Source: Virgifigura sp964551315
Lineage (GTDB): Bacteria; Pseudomonadota; Alphaproteobacteria; Dongiales; Dongiaceae
Length of the DNA stretch: 64,000 bases
Assembly: GCA_964551315.1 (NCBI GenBank)
Contig: CAZKCM010000011.1
Span: forward strand, 1-64,000
Direction of reading: 5' to 3'
A model generated the notes under the pieces. That model was not told the origin of the DNA. It saw only the letters and a program-made list of their open reading frames with translations, and ran no database searches. Below, piece after piece: positions 1-8,288 of this stretch. Made by a program: the position numbers and the translations under genes. Position 1 is the first letter of the stretch. Each line of letters begins with the position of its first letter.

Positions 1-279
1 CCGCTGCCTTCGGGCGCGGACCGGGTAGCGGCCGCCGTGCTGTCCGGCGACGGCGACGATCTGATGCTGGCCGAGGACGTGGCCCGTGCGCTCATGACGG
101 GCGGCGCCGCGACCGCCGGCGCCGGCATCCCCGCATCCGGCGGCGCCGGGACAGAAGACGCCGGGTCGCAGAGCGCGCGCTCCGGGCATGGCGAGTCGGA
201 GGGGCGCGAGGCTCCGGCGGCGGCGAAAGAGAAGGCGCCGCCGCCCGAGGCGGCGGGCGGCTGGTGGACGGCGCGATAG
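1..279 (+). CDS. C-terminal end of an unidentified protein (5' truncated by the window)
   Basis: The frame is open from the first base and closes at a TAG, giving the last 92 residues of a gene that begins outside the window. The first 35 or so residues look like a folded helical end (ADRVAAAVLSGDGDDLMLAE). The rest is a low-complexity tail rich in Ala, Gly, Glu and Pro that ends in GGWWTAR. I do not recognise the family, and the visible part has no diagnostic motif. It stands about 90 bases upstream of tRNA-Arg on the same strand. The coding call rests on the open frame and the GC-rich third codon positions. Confidence 0.5.
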   Translation, partial: PLPSGADRVAAAVLSGDGDDLMLAEDVARALMTGGAATAGAGIPASGGAGTEDAGSQSARSGHGESEGREAPAAAKEKAPPPEAAGGWWTAR

Positions 280-369
280 GCGCGGCACAGACTTGCTTTA
301 CGCGGGCCGCGTCGATGCAGTATGGTGCAGCCCGACTTGGCCGGCCCCATCGATGCCGGCCCGCGCGAT

Positions 370-446
<77 letters not shown>

Positions 447-811
447 ACCTGCCGAAAGCGCGCAGATCCGACGCTTTCGGCCAAAGCTATCTCGAACAAA
501 AAAGAAAACGCAGTCTGGGATCTGCCGTCTTCCAAATGTCCGTTTTAAAGCGGGCAATCGAAGGAGCCGCCAAAAGTAAGGTCCCCATCGGCGAGTTCCG
601 GGAAGCCGTCGTCAGGCAGACCCCCCTCCAAACGTCCGTTGCGGAGTTCCTCCGCGACCAGAAACAGAGGAAGGTTTGCGATCCCAAGCCCGGCGAGTGC
701 CCCGCACGATCACATCGCCGCTGTTGGCGCGCATACCCTGCCGGAAGGCCTGAACGGAAGCGAGCGATCCGGAGGTGAAAACACGCGAAGGCCGAAGCGA
801 ATCGCCCGTCG
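447..811. other. Intergenic region after tRNA-Arg, no supported gene
   Basis: This holds 365 bases between the tRNA and the end of the chemotaxis receptor gene. Short frames exist on both strands (for example an 80-codon frame from an ATG at 536), but none has a ribosome binding site or a recognisable domain. The near-repeat TCCAAA(T/C)GTCCGTT occurs twice, near 531 and near 629. It may be decayed sequence left behind the tRNA, but nothing proves this. Confidence 0.4.
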
Positions 812-2824
812 CTACGCGGCCCGGACGCCGTCGACGAAGCTGTCCACGTATTGCTTGAGCCGGGCGGCCTGTTCGGAGAGGCTGCGCGAGGCGCTCAGAA
901 CCTGGGCCGCGCCCGCCGCCGAGGTCTCCGCCGCCTGTGTCACACCGGCGATGCTGCTCGACACCTCGCCGGTGCCCCTGGCGGCTTCCACGGCGTTGCG
1001 GCTGATCTCGCTGGTCGTGGCCGTCTGCTCCTCGACCGCGCTGGCCACCGCCGCCGCCATCTCGTTGAGCTTGAAGATCACCTCGGCGATCCGGTTGATC
1101 GCCTGGACGGCGCCGTCGATGGTGCCCTGCATGGCCGCGACCTGACCGCCGATTTCTTCGGTCGCCTTGGCGGTCTGGCTGGCGAGACTCTTCACCTCGC
1201 CCGCGACGACGGCGAAGCCCTTGCCGGCCTCGCCGGCGCGCGCCGCCTCGATCGTGGCGTTGAGCGCCAGCAGGTTCGTCTGCGCGGCGATGGCGCTGAT
1301 CAGCTCGACGACCTCGCCGATCTTCTCGCCGGCGTCCTTCAGGCCGCGCACATGGTCCTGCGCGATCTCGGCTTCGCTCGAGGCGGCGTCGGCGACCCGC
1401 CGCGCTTCCTCCATTTGACGGGCCACCTCCTGGATCGAGCTGGACATCTCCTCGGTCGCCGCGGCGACGGTCTGGACGTTCGCAGAGGTCTGCTCCGAGG
1501 CGCTCGCCGCGCCCGTTGCCTGGCGGGAGGTCTCCTCCGAGGTCGACGACAGCGACTGCGCGGTCGCTTCCAGCTCCGTCGCCGCCGAGGTCACGACATG
1601 AAGCACCTCGGAAATCTCGGCATCGAACCGTTCGATCGCCCGGGCAACGGCTTCGGCGCGCGCCTCCTTGGCCTTCCGCTCCTGCTCCTGCTGCGCCTCC
1701 AGGCGCTGCCGCTCGATGGCGTTGTCCTTGAACACCTGCACCGCGGCGGCCATCGCGCCGATCTCGTCCTTTCGGCCCTGGGCCGGGACTTCGACGGCGG
1801 TGTCGCCGGCGGCCAGCCGCCCCATGGCGGATGTCATGAGCCGGACCGGCCCGGCGATTCCTCTGGCGAGCAGGATCGACAACAGAGCGCCCGCCCCAAG
1901 CGCCGCGACCGAAACGACGAGCGCCAGGATCTGGGCCGAGCCGATGGTCTGCGCGACGTCCCCTTCGATGACCTTCGTATCCGCCGAGACCGATTGGCGA
2001 ATCGCTTCAACCTTTCCCGCCAGGGCGGCGCGCATCTCGTCCATCTTTGCGACGGCCCGGGTCCGCCGGTTTATGGTCTCGATGAGATCCTGCGCCCCTT
2101 CCTGGTATGCGGGCATGCTTCTTTGAACCTCCGACAGGAGCGCGAGGCGATCCGGGTTCTGAAGCGTGATGGAGAGCGGCATGAGGAGCTTGTCGGCCGC
2201 GGCCAGCGCCTCGGAAACCTGCTCGACGTCCTCGACCCTGTTGCTGTCGAGGAACTTGGCCATGTGGAACATCGCCAGAAGCAGCTTCTCCCGGACCCTG
2301 TCCGCCGCGATCATGACCCGAAGGCCTTCTTCCTCCCTTGCGCCGTCCGCGATCTCCGTCATCGCGTCCTGGAGGCGCGGGCCGATGACCTCAAGGTGAT
2401 CGTGAATGAGGCGGTCGCCCTCCGCCATCAGCCGATCCACCTCGTCGAACTGCTTCTTGTACGAGGCGTTCAGCGCTTCGATCTCGTCCATAAGAGCGGC
2501 GCGTGCGGAGTCCTGCATCGCGGCCCGCGCCTCGGCGATCAAAGATTCCACCTCGCCGATGAGGCGATAGAACGCCCGACGGTTCTGGTCGGTGTTGGCA
2601 AGGACGAAATCGCGCGCGGCCACGGCCGCCGCCGTGGTCTTCTGATCGAGCACGGTGGCCAGGATCGCATCGTCGGAGAGTTCGGCAAAACGGTCGAACC
2701 GCGTCTGAATGTCCCCGAACCGCCATACGGCAAAGCCCGCGACGACAACCAGGAGCGCAAGGACGAGCGCAAATCCGGCCGAGATCTTGACCCCGATCTT
2801 GAGATCGGCAATGGAAGACAGCAT
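812..2824 (-). CDS. Methyl-accepting chemotaxis protein
   Basis: A transmembrane chemoreceptor of 670 residues that would pass ligand binding to the CheA/CheW complex. Membrane helix 1 lies at about residues 14-36. It is followed by a mostly helical periplasmic sensor of about 260 residues, membrane helix 2 at about 297-320, a HAMP domain to about 373, and the long signalling coiled coil. The hairpin tip carries the hallmark AQTNLLALNATIEAARAGE. There is no C-terminal CheR/CheB tether pentapeptide; it ends VDGVRAA. I chose the ATG at 2824 because it starts just before the first membrane helix; an upstream in-frame ATG would add 14 basic residues. A CtrA-like site lies about 85 bases upstream. 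The ligand is unknown. No other chemotaxis gene is nearby. Confidence 0.93.
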   Translation of the reverse strand: MLSSIADLKIGVKISAGFALVLALLVVVAGFAVWRFGDIQTRFDRFAELSDDAILATVLDQKTTAAAVAARDFVLANTDQNRRAFYRLIGEVESLIAEARAAMQDSARAALMDEIEALNASYKKQFDEVDRLMAEGDRLIHDHLEVIGPRLQDAMTEIADGAREEEGLRVMIAADRVREKLLLAMFHMAKFLDSNRVEDVEQVSEALAAADKLLMPLSITLQNPDRLALLSEVQRSMPAYQEGAQDLIETINRRTRAVAKMDEMRAALAGKVEAIRQSVSADTKVIEGDVAQTIGSAQILALVVSVAALGAGALLSILLARGIAGPVRLMTSAMGRLAAGDTAVEVPAQGRKDEIGAMAAAVQVFKDNAIERQRLEAQQEQERKAKEARAEAVARAIERFDAEISEVLHVVTSAATELEATAQSLSSTSEETSRQATGAASASEQTSANVQTVAAATEEMSSSIQEVARQMEEARRVADAASSEAEIAQDHVRGLKDAGEKIGEVVELISAIAAQTNLLALNATIEAARAGEAGKGFAVVAGEVKSLASQTAKATEEIGGQVAAMQGTIDGAVQAINRIAEVIFKLNEMAAAVASAVEEQTATTSEISRNAVEAARGTGEVSSSIAGVTQAAETSAAGAAQVLSASRSLSEQAARLKQYVDSFVDGVRAA

Positions 2825-2906
2825 GGCAATCCTCTGCCGCCGGCTACGGCACCGCACGGTCGTCATCGAAGTCCAGCCGACCTACCGTGTCATAGATTAC
2901 GAGGCG

Positions 2907-2923
2907 TTACCTCGCGATTAACC
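2907..2923 (-). promoter_or_regulatory. Probable CtrA box upstream of the chemoreceptor gene (one mismatch)
   Basis: The plus strand reads TTAC, seven bases, then TTAACC. This differs by one base from the CtrA consensus TTAA-N7-TTAA(C). It lies in the 131-base gap between the AbrB-type permease gene and the chemoreceptor gene, so it can only serve the receptor. CtrA commonly controls motility and chemotaxis genes in alphaproteobacteria. Binding is inferred, not shown. Confidence 0.45.
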
Positions 2924-2955
2924 GGCGTGTTCACGGTTGACATTTGGCGTCATGC

Positions 2956-4071
2956 TTAACGTCCGTCGCGGCCGCGCACGGCGTCGTTGCTTCGGTGGTC
3001 TGTTCCAGGAACGCTCACCCCCCTTCCGCGCCGCATTCCGAGCTTGATCAGCTGGGGCACGAACATGTTGGTGAGCAGCGAGCGGACGAACTGGAATCCC
3101 GCCACCGCGGCGGACGCCAGCCCCAGGGCCTTTGCGGAGGCAATCATTTCGCCCAAACCGCCGGGAGCGACGGCAAGAGCCGCCGACCGCCAATCCACAC
3201 CGCCCGCCGCGGCCACCAGCGGCGCGAGCGCCACGAAGGAAACGCCGATCAGCACGAGCGCGGCAAAGACGCCCGCAATCACGGCACGCGGCAAGGAGCG
3301 AAGCTCGTCGACACGGAAACGGATGCCGAGCGAGGCGCCGAGCGCAATCTGAGCGGCGATGAGAGCGATGGGCGGCATCGGCGGCACGGACCAGCCGACG
3401 GCAATCAGCGCGCCGCTCATCACCGCCGGAGTAATGACCCAGGGATTGAGAACGCCCAAGCGGGAAAGGCACATGGCGAAGGCCGCGCTCGCCGCGACCA
3501 CCACGCCGAGCACCCAAAGCAGCGACGGATCGGCCGGCAACGGATCGGTCGGCGTAACCTGGGCCGGCATGACCGCATCGGCCAGCCCGAGCCAAAGGGG
3601 CATCACGGCGAGCACGATGATGACCCGCAGCGTCTGGATGACGGCGACCGGCTGCTCGCGGGCGCCGATGTCACCGGCGAGAGACGCCATCTCCGCCATC
3701 CCGGCGGGCAGGCAGGCCATCAGCGCCGTCAGCCGGTCAACGCCCGCGATCCGGGCAACCGGAAACGCGAGGAGAGCCCCGGCGACGTTCAAGCCGACGG
3801 TCGCGGCGATCATGATGGGAAGGAGCCGGACGAGTTCGCTCACGGTGTCGGGAGTCAGGAGCGCGCCCACCGCCGCGCCGAGAACGAGCTGGGCACCCCG
3901 CCGCAGTCCCTTGCCGTACCGGATCGGCCCCAGGAGGTTCGTGTAGAGCGCGGAGCCGACGAGCGCCCCCAGAATGTAGGCGAGCGGTATGCCCAGCCGC
4001 TGGAAGCCAATCGCCAGCGCCGTTGCGACCGCGACACCGGCCGCGCCGTGCAAAAGGGGATGCAGCCGCAC
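2956..4071 (-). CDS. AbrB family membrane transporter (duplicated AbrB domain)
   Basis: A 371-residue integral membrane protein with about nine or ten hydrophobic helices arranged as two similar halves. This is the layout of the membrane AbrB family (COG3180, often mislabelled ammonia monooxygenase). Each half carries the family glycine-rich stretch, for example LPAGMAEMASLAGD near residue 130 and APGGLGEMIASAKALG near residue 300. Substrates of the family are mostly unknown, though members often sit beside carboxylate catabolism genes, as here. The start is 7 bases past the stop of the SDR gene, so it is probably the last gene of the minus-strand operon running from tctC. The hydrophilic C-terminal tail has no known function. 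Confidence 0.82.
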   Translation of the reverse strand: MRLHPLLHGAAGVAVATALAIGFQRLGIPLAYILGALVGSALYTNLLGPIRYGKGLRRGAQLVLGAAVGALLTPDTVSELVRLLPIMIAATVGLNVAGALLAFPVARIAGVDRLTALMACLPAGMAEMASLAGDIGAREQPVAVIQTLRVIIVLAVMPLWLGLADAVMPAQVTPTDPLPADPSLLWVLGVVVAASAAFAMCLSRLGVLNPWVITPAVMSGALIAVGWSVPPMPPIALIAAQIALGASLGIRFRVDELRSLPRAVIAGVFAALVLIGVSFVALAPLVAAAGGVDWRSAALAVAPGGLGEMIASAKALGLASAAVAGFQFVRSLLTNMFVPQLIKLGMRRGRGVSVPGTDHRSNDAVRGRDGR

Positions 4072-4078
4072 GGCCAGC

Positions 4079-4825
4079 TCACACCATCAGGGCGCCGCCG
4101 TTCACGTGAATCGTCTGGCCGGTGATGTAGCGCGCATCCGCGCCGCAGAGCATGGTGACGGCGGCCGCCACCTCTTCCGCCGTGCCGCGCCGGCCCAAGA
4201 CGTTCACCCGCGTCGCGTGGTGATGAGGCGCCTTCCCGTCGCCGCGCTTGGTCTCGATCAAGCCGGGCGACACGCAGTTGACGGTGATCCCGTAGTCCGC
4301 AAGGTCATGGGCCATGGCCTTGGTGAGGCCGGTGAGACCGGCCTTTGCGGCCACCACATGCGCCCGGTGCTTTGCGCCCGTGTGCCCGGTCAGCCCGCCC
4401 AGGTTGACGATGGTCGCCTGATCGCTTGCCTTGAGGGCGGGGAGCGCGGCCTGCGAAAGCAGGAAGGCGCCGTCGAGGCAAAGCGCCATCACCGTCCGCC
4501 AGGCGTCGTAGGTGATTTCCGCGAAGGGCGCCTCCGGGCGGAGGGCGGCATTGTTGACGAGGATGTCGATGCGACCGAAGGCCTTGAGCGCCTCTTCGAC
4601 CAGCTTCGCCGGTGCCCGTGGATCGGTGAGGTCGGCGAGGGCCACCACCGCCCGGCCGCCGGCCTTCCGGACGGCGTCCGCCGTCTCTTCCGCCTCGTCG
4701 CGAGCGTCGCGGGCGTGGACCAGGACGGCGGCGCCGCGCTCCGCGAGAGCACGCGCGATCGCCCGCCCGATGTTGCGTGAAGCGCCGGTGACGATCGCGG
4801 CGCGGCCGTGAAGGTCCGAGGGCAT
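4079..4825 (-). CDS. SDR-family protein lacking the catalytic Ser and Tyr
   Basis: A 248-residue Rossmann-fold protein of the classical short-chain dehydrogenase/reductase family. The cofactor motif TGASRNIG is near residue 13, followed by the structural motif VNNAALRP and the C-terminal ITGQTIHVNGG. Aligned with FabG, the catalytic Ser falls on Gly (NLGGLTG) and the catalytic Tyr falls on Val (HVVAAKAG); only the Lys remains. It may therefore bind NAD(P) without normal oxidoreductase chemistry, or use other residues. The ATG at 4825 follows the ribosome binding site GGGGAGG and lies 14 bases past the preceding MmgE/PrpD gene. It belongs to the catabolic operon, with the AbrB-type permease gene directly after it. 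Confidence 0.85.
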   Translation of the reverse strand: MPSDLHGRAAIVTGASRNIGRAIARALAERGAAVLVHARDARDEAEETADAVRKAGGRAVVALADLTDPRAPAKLVEEALKAFGRIDILVNNAALRPEAPFAEITYDAWRTVMALCLDGAFLLSQAALPALKASDQATIVNLGGLTGHTGAKHRAHVVAAKAGLTGLTKAMAHDLADYGITVNCVSPGLIETKRGDGKAPHHHATRVNVLGRRGTAEEVAAAVTMLCGADARYITGQTIHVNGGALMV

Positions 4826-4839
4826 CGCGTCCTCCCCTT

Positions 4840-6201
4840 TCACACGCGGAGCTTGCCGATCGAACGCCACGCGTCCGCATCCGCGAAGAGCGCCGCGCAG
4901 ACGTCGAGCAGAGCCTCCGGCTCATCGATTCCGCCGTGCCGGGCGTTTGCGAGGAACTTGTCCCGCAGTTCGGCTGGCGTCAGCGGCTCTTCGACGCCGC
5001 CCCTCATATGCCCCTGCCTCTCTTCGAGGATTTCACCGTCGACGGTCTCGATCCGAACATGCCCCGTGAACCGGTTCGGGTAAGGATTCTCGGGGTCGAT
5101 CTCGTAGGAGACGAGGCGGCTCACCGCCAAGAGCTCCCGGTCGTTGATCGCCTCTTCCGAGAAGTCCGAGAGGCCGGCGCGGCCGCGGACATAGCCGAGC
5201 GCGACGGCGAAAGGAATGCTGAACTTCGCCGCGTAGGCCGTCGGCGGCCGACGCTTCATTGCGATCGGCTCCCACAGGCGGTGCACGTATCCCTCGGCCG
5301 TCTCGCAAAGGATGGACTTGATGCGCGACACCGGAACGCCGGCCGCCCGAAGCCGGATGGCGCAGTCGATGTAAGGCTGCGCCATGGTCCCGCAGGGATA
5401 GGGCTTGAAGGTGATCGTCCCGGCGTGCCAGCGCTCGCCGAGCCCCTCCATGAGCTTGTCGAAGAGCGGGTCGATCGAGGGCGCAAAAGCCTTGAAGAAG
5501 CCATGCTCACCCTCGAGAACCGCGCGCGGCCCGACGAAGCCGCCACGCGCCAGCAATGCCGAGCGCAACCCCGATTGGGCGGACCAGCCGGCGTGCATGC
5601 GTTTCGTCCAGCTGCCGTCGCCCAGATACTCGATGATTCCGGAGGCCGTGCTCCCGGCGATCCCCAGCGCGTCGCGAATCTGCCGCGCGTTCGCGCCCGA
5701 GGCCACGGCCACGCCGAAGGCCGCGGCCAGCGCCCCGAACACCGCGGTCGGGTGGAACCCCGCGCGATGCACGGCCTTCGGGGCCGCCAATCCCAGGCGG
5801 CACATCAACTCCACGCCGGCGGCGATCCCGAGAAGGATTCGGTCGCCGGAAAGCTTCTCCCGCTCGGCGATGGCCAGGATGGCGGGAACGATCACCGCCC
5901 CGGAGTGAACCGGTCCCCCCTCGAAGGTGTCGTCGTAGTCCTCGCCATGCGCCGCCGTCCCGTTAACGAGCACGGCGTCGGCGGCGGTCAGCGGCGCCGC
6001 CTGACCGATCGCGACGTGCCCGCCCGCCTCCGCCGCGTCGACGACCGCCTTGACATAGTCGGTGTTCCGCGCGGCCAGGCACAGGCCCGCCACGTCGATG
6101 AGCAGGCTTTGCATGGTTTCGGCCACGCCCGCGGGAATGTCCGACGGCCGAAGAGCCGCGCCCCATTCTGCGAGCCGTTCGGAGAGGGTGCGTTCAGTCA
6201 T
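4840..6201 (-). CDS. MmgE/PrpD family protein (first copy)
   Basis: A 453-residue member of the MmgE/PrpD fold. The family includes 2-methylcitrate dehydratase, cis-aconitate decarboxylase and iminodisuccinate epimerase. Typical elements are the N-terminal helical domain, NGTAAHGEDYDDTFEG near residue 80, HPTAVFGALAAAFGVA near 155, and FKPYPCGTMAQPYID near 265. The exact reaction cannot be read from sequence; a polycarboxylic substrate is likely because the gene lies between tctA and the SDR gene. I chose the ATG at 6201; a TTG at 6231 would overlap the tctA stop and has no better ribosome binding site. The second copy, at 9534 on the other strand, is clearly divergent in sequence, so this is not a recent duplication. 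Confidence 0.9.
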   Translation of the reverse strand: MTERTLSERLAEWGAALRPSDIPAGVAETMQSLLIDVAGLCLAARNTDYVKAVVDAAEAGGHVAIGQAAPLTAADAVLVNGTAAHGEDYDDTFEGGPVHSGAVIVPAILAIAEREKLSGDRILLGIAAGVELMCRLGLAAPKAVHRAGFHPTAVFGALAAAFGVAVASGANARQIRDALGIAGSTASGIIEYLGDGSWTKRMHAGWSAQSGLRSALLARGGFVGPRAVLEGEHGFFKAFAPSIDPLFDKLMEGLGERWHAGTITFKPYPCGTMAQPYIDCAIRLRAAGVPVSRIKSILCETAEGYVHRLWEPIAMKRRPPTAYAAKFSIPFAVALGYVRGRAGLSDFSEEAINDRELLAVSRLVSYEIDPENPYPNRFTGHVRIETVDGEILEERQGHMRGGVEEPLTPAELRDKFLANARHGGIDEPEALLDVCAALFADADAWRSIGKLRV

Positions 6202-6227
6202 TCGGGTCTTCCGTGTCCGTCCTGCGA

Positions 6228-7718
6228 TCAACCGGCCGTCCGTGCCGCGACCATGTCATAGGCGCGCTTGCCGAGCGATCCGACGATGAAGAGAACCGCG
6301 ACCGAGAGCAGACCCAGCGAGATCGGATCCTGCACGAAGATCGCATGGTCGCCGCCGGACAGGACGAGCGAGCGCCGATAGCTGCTCTCGACCATATACC
6401 CCAGCACGACGCCAAGCACCGTCGGCAAGAACGGGAACTTCAGGAGACGCATGAAGAATCCCACGACGCCCATGCCGAGAACGAGCGCGAGGTCGAACAG
6501 GCTGTGGTGGATCGAGTAGATGCCCGAGAACACCAGCGCGTAGATGAAGGCCGTGATATAGGCACGGCGCCGGTTCACGAGCCAGATGCAAGCCGGCAGC
6601 ACGGCCATGCCGACGAGGATCTGCGCAAAGGTGGCGACGAAGAGACCGCCATACAGACCATGGACGACATCGGCCGAGCGCTCGAAGAGCATCGGGCCGG
6701 GCGTGAGCCCGTGGATCAGGAAGCCGGCCAGAAGAATGGCGGCCGAGTTCGATCCCGGAATGCCGAAACTCAGAAGCGGCACGAGCGCGGTTCCGGTGAC
6801 GACGTTGTTCGCCGTCTCCGGCGCGGCGACGCCCTCGGGAGACCCTTTCCCGAACTCCTCCTTCCGCGAGGACCAACGCCTCGCCTCGTTGTAGGCCATG
6901 AAGGCCGCGACCGTGCCGCCGGCGCCCGGCATAACCCCCTCGAACGTACCGATCGCCCCGCCGATCGCCTGCGGCCGGATCAGTCGGCGCGCGAGCTTGA
7001 AGTTTGGGAACTCCAGCCGGGCCTTCGCCTTGACCTGATGCTGTATCCCGGGCTCGCCCGCCTGGACGAAGAGCTCGCTGACCGCAAAGAGGCCGACCAT
7101 GACGAGAAGAGGCTCGATGCCCCCCAGGAGCTCGGGGCTGCCGAAGGTAAACCGATTCCCTCCCGTGACGGGGTCGGTGCCGACCGTCGCGACCATGAGG
7201 CCGAACGCCGCGGCGATGAAGCCTTTCACCAGCGAATCGCCGGAAAGGGTCGCGATGACGCTGAGCCCGAGGATGCCGAGCCCAAAATAGGACGGCGGCT
7301 TGAAGGCAAGGGCAATGCTCGCCAGCGGCCCGCTGAGGAGAACCAGCATGACCACGCCGATGAAGCTTCCGATAACGCCGGAGTAGAGCGAGATCCCCAG
7401 CGCCAGCCCGGCCTTCCCCTGCCGGTTCATCTCGTAGCCGTCGATCAACGTGGCGGCGGCGGAATTCGTGCCCGGCGTTCGAATCAGAATGGCCGGGATG
7501 GACCCCCCATACTCCGCGCCGACATAAGTGGCCGCAAGAAGGACGATCGCGCTGATGGGATCGAGCGAATAGGTGAGCGGCAACAGCAGCGCCATCGTGA
7601 TGGATGGCGAAATGCCGGGAAGAGCGCCTCCCAGAATGCCCCAGGCGACGCCGGCGAAGGCGGCGATCACCGCGGGCGTGGTCACCAGAATTTCGGCGGA
7701 TTGGATGATGGTGTCCAT
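6228..7718 (-). CDS. tctA: Tripartite tricarboxylate transporter, large permease TctA
   Basis: A 496-residue protein with about 12 membrane helices, matching the TctA family in length. The N-terminal signature GILGGALPGISPSITMALLL and the repeat GGSIPAILIRTPGTNSAAAT are characteristic, and the second half repeats the pattern around PGAGGTVAAFMAYNEARR and FGIPGSNSAAILLAG. With TctB and the periplasmic TctC it forms a secondary transporter for tricarboxylates or related carboxylates, driven by an ion gradient. It starts 14 bases after tctB and is followed by the MmgE/PrpD gene with a 26-base gap, so it is co-transcribed with the catabolic genes. The substrate is not readable from sequence. Confidence 0.95.
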   Translation of the reverse strand: MDTIIQSAEILVTTPAVIAAFAGVAWGILGGALPGISPSITMALLLPLTYSLDPISAIVLLAATYVGAEYGGSIPAILIRTPGTNSAAATLIDGYEMNRQGKAGLALGISLYSGVIGSFIGVVMLVLLSGPLASIALAFKPPSYFGLGILGLSVIATLSGDSLVKGFIAAAFGLMVATVGTDPVTGGNRFTFGSPELLGGIEPLLVMVGLFAVSELFVQAGEPGIQHQVKAKARLEFPNFKLARRLIRPQAIGGAIGTFEGVMPGAGGTVAAFMAYNEARRWSSRKEEFGKGSPEGVAAPETANNVVTGTALVPLLSFGIPGSNSAAILLAGFLIHGLTPGPMLFERSADVVHGLYGGLFVATFAQILVGMAVLPACIWLVNRRRAYITAFIYALVFSGIYSIHHSLFDLALVLGMGVVGFFMRLLKFPFLPTVLGVVLGYMVESSYRRSLVLSGGDHAIFVQDPISLGLLSVAVLFIVGSLGKRAYDMVAARTAG

Positions 7719-7732
7719 GCGGTCCCCGGCGG

Positions 7733-8230
7733 CTAAAGGAGATCGCCAAGCCGGCCGGCCGGAAGGCCGACCCCGAGCAGCAGGTTGAAGATGATCCAGA
7801 GGGCAACGGCGCCGCCAATCGAAACGGCGACGACCCGCCAGGAGAAGTCAACCCCCTGGTACAACGCCACGGCCATCGCCAACGCCGCGGTCGTGACGAG
7901 GTAGCCCGCATAAGGGACGACGGCCACATAGAGAATGCCGAGAAGCAGCATGCCCCCGGCCCGGATCACCGCGCGCGGCTGAAGGCCGGACGCTTCCGCG
8001 TCGGCATCGCCGCGACCGTCCGGAGACGGCTTCGCCCGCCACACCGCGGCGGTCAGGGTCTGCACGACAAGGAGGAGCCCGAGCGCGATCATGATCACGG
8101 CGAGCGCCTTCGGGAAACCGGCCGGACCGACCGTATCGTCCAGCGCGGTGGAGTGGATCCGGGTCGCGTAAAGGAGATAGACGCCGCCAAGGACCATGGC
8201 GAAAAGGCCACCGGCCAGATCCCGTGTCAT
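7733..8230 (-). CDS. tctB: Tripartite tricarboxylate transporter, small permease TctB
   Basis: A 165-residue protein with four hydrophobic segments, the usual size and topology for TctB. It begins MTRDLAGGLFAMVLGG and has the family stretch DDTVGPAGFPKALAVIMIAL around residue 33. A hydrophilic loop rich in Asp and Ala lies between helices 2 and 3. I chose the ATG at 8230, because a longer reading from 8368 would run back through the terminator hairpin and into the tctC coding region. It lies between tctC and tctA on the same strand, as in most such systems. The weakly conserved sequence is normal for this subunit. Confidence 0.9.
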   Translation of the reverse strand: MTRDLAGGLFAMVLGGVYLLYATRIHSTALDDTVGPAGFPKALAVIMIALGLLLVVQTLTAAVWRAKPSPDGRGDADAEASGLQPRAVIRAGGMLLLGILYVAVVPYAGYLVTTAALAMAVALYQGVDFSWRVVAVSIGGAVALWIIFNLLLGVGLPAGRLGDLL

Positions 8231-8248
8231 AGAAACCCTCGGATCAGG

Positions 8249-8282
8249 AAAAAGGGCCGCGGCGCACGGCGCGCCGCGGCCC
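8249..8282 (-). terminator. Rho-independent terminator directly after tctC, inside the tct operon
   Basis: On the minus strand an 11-base perfect stem (GGGCCGCGGCG and CGCCGCGGCCC, 7-base loop) is followed by TTTTT. It begins 7 bases after the tctC stop codon and lies between tctC and tctB. Such an element would cut most transcripts after the binding-protein gene and let a fraction read through to tctB and tctA. That would give the excess of periplasmic binding protein usual for these transporters. Confidence 0.88.
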
Positions 8283-8288
8283 GGTGAC

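Noticed and set aside
536..778. 80-codon frame after tRNA-Arg
   Set aside because: No ribosome binding site, no recognised domain, and the second half becomes Arg/Pro/Cys-rich. It could be a decayed element, but the evidence is too weak for a feature.
851..2959. Long open frame of 702 codons on the plus strand
   Set aside because: It is the antisense shadow of the chemoreceptor gene, Arg/Asp/Gly-rich with no domain, and the minus strand has a full set of receptor motifs.
6213..7736. 507-codon plus-strand frame opposite tctA
   Set aside because: Shadow frame, strongly Arg/Glu/His-biased composition, and no start signal; tctA on the other strand is unambiguous.
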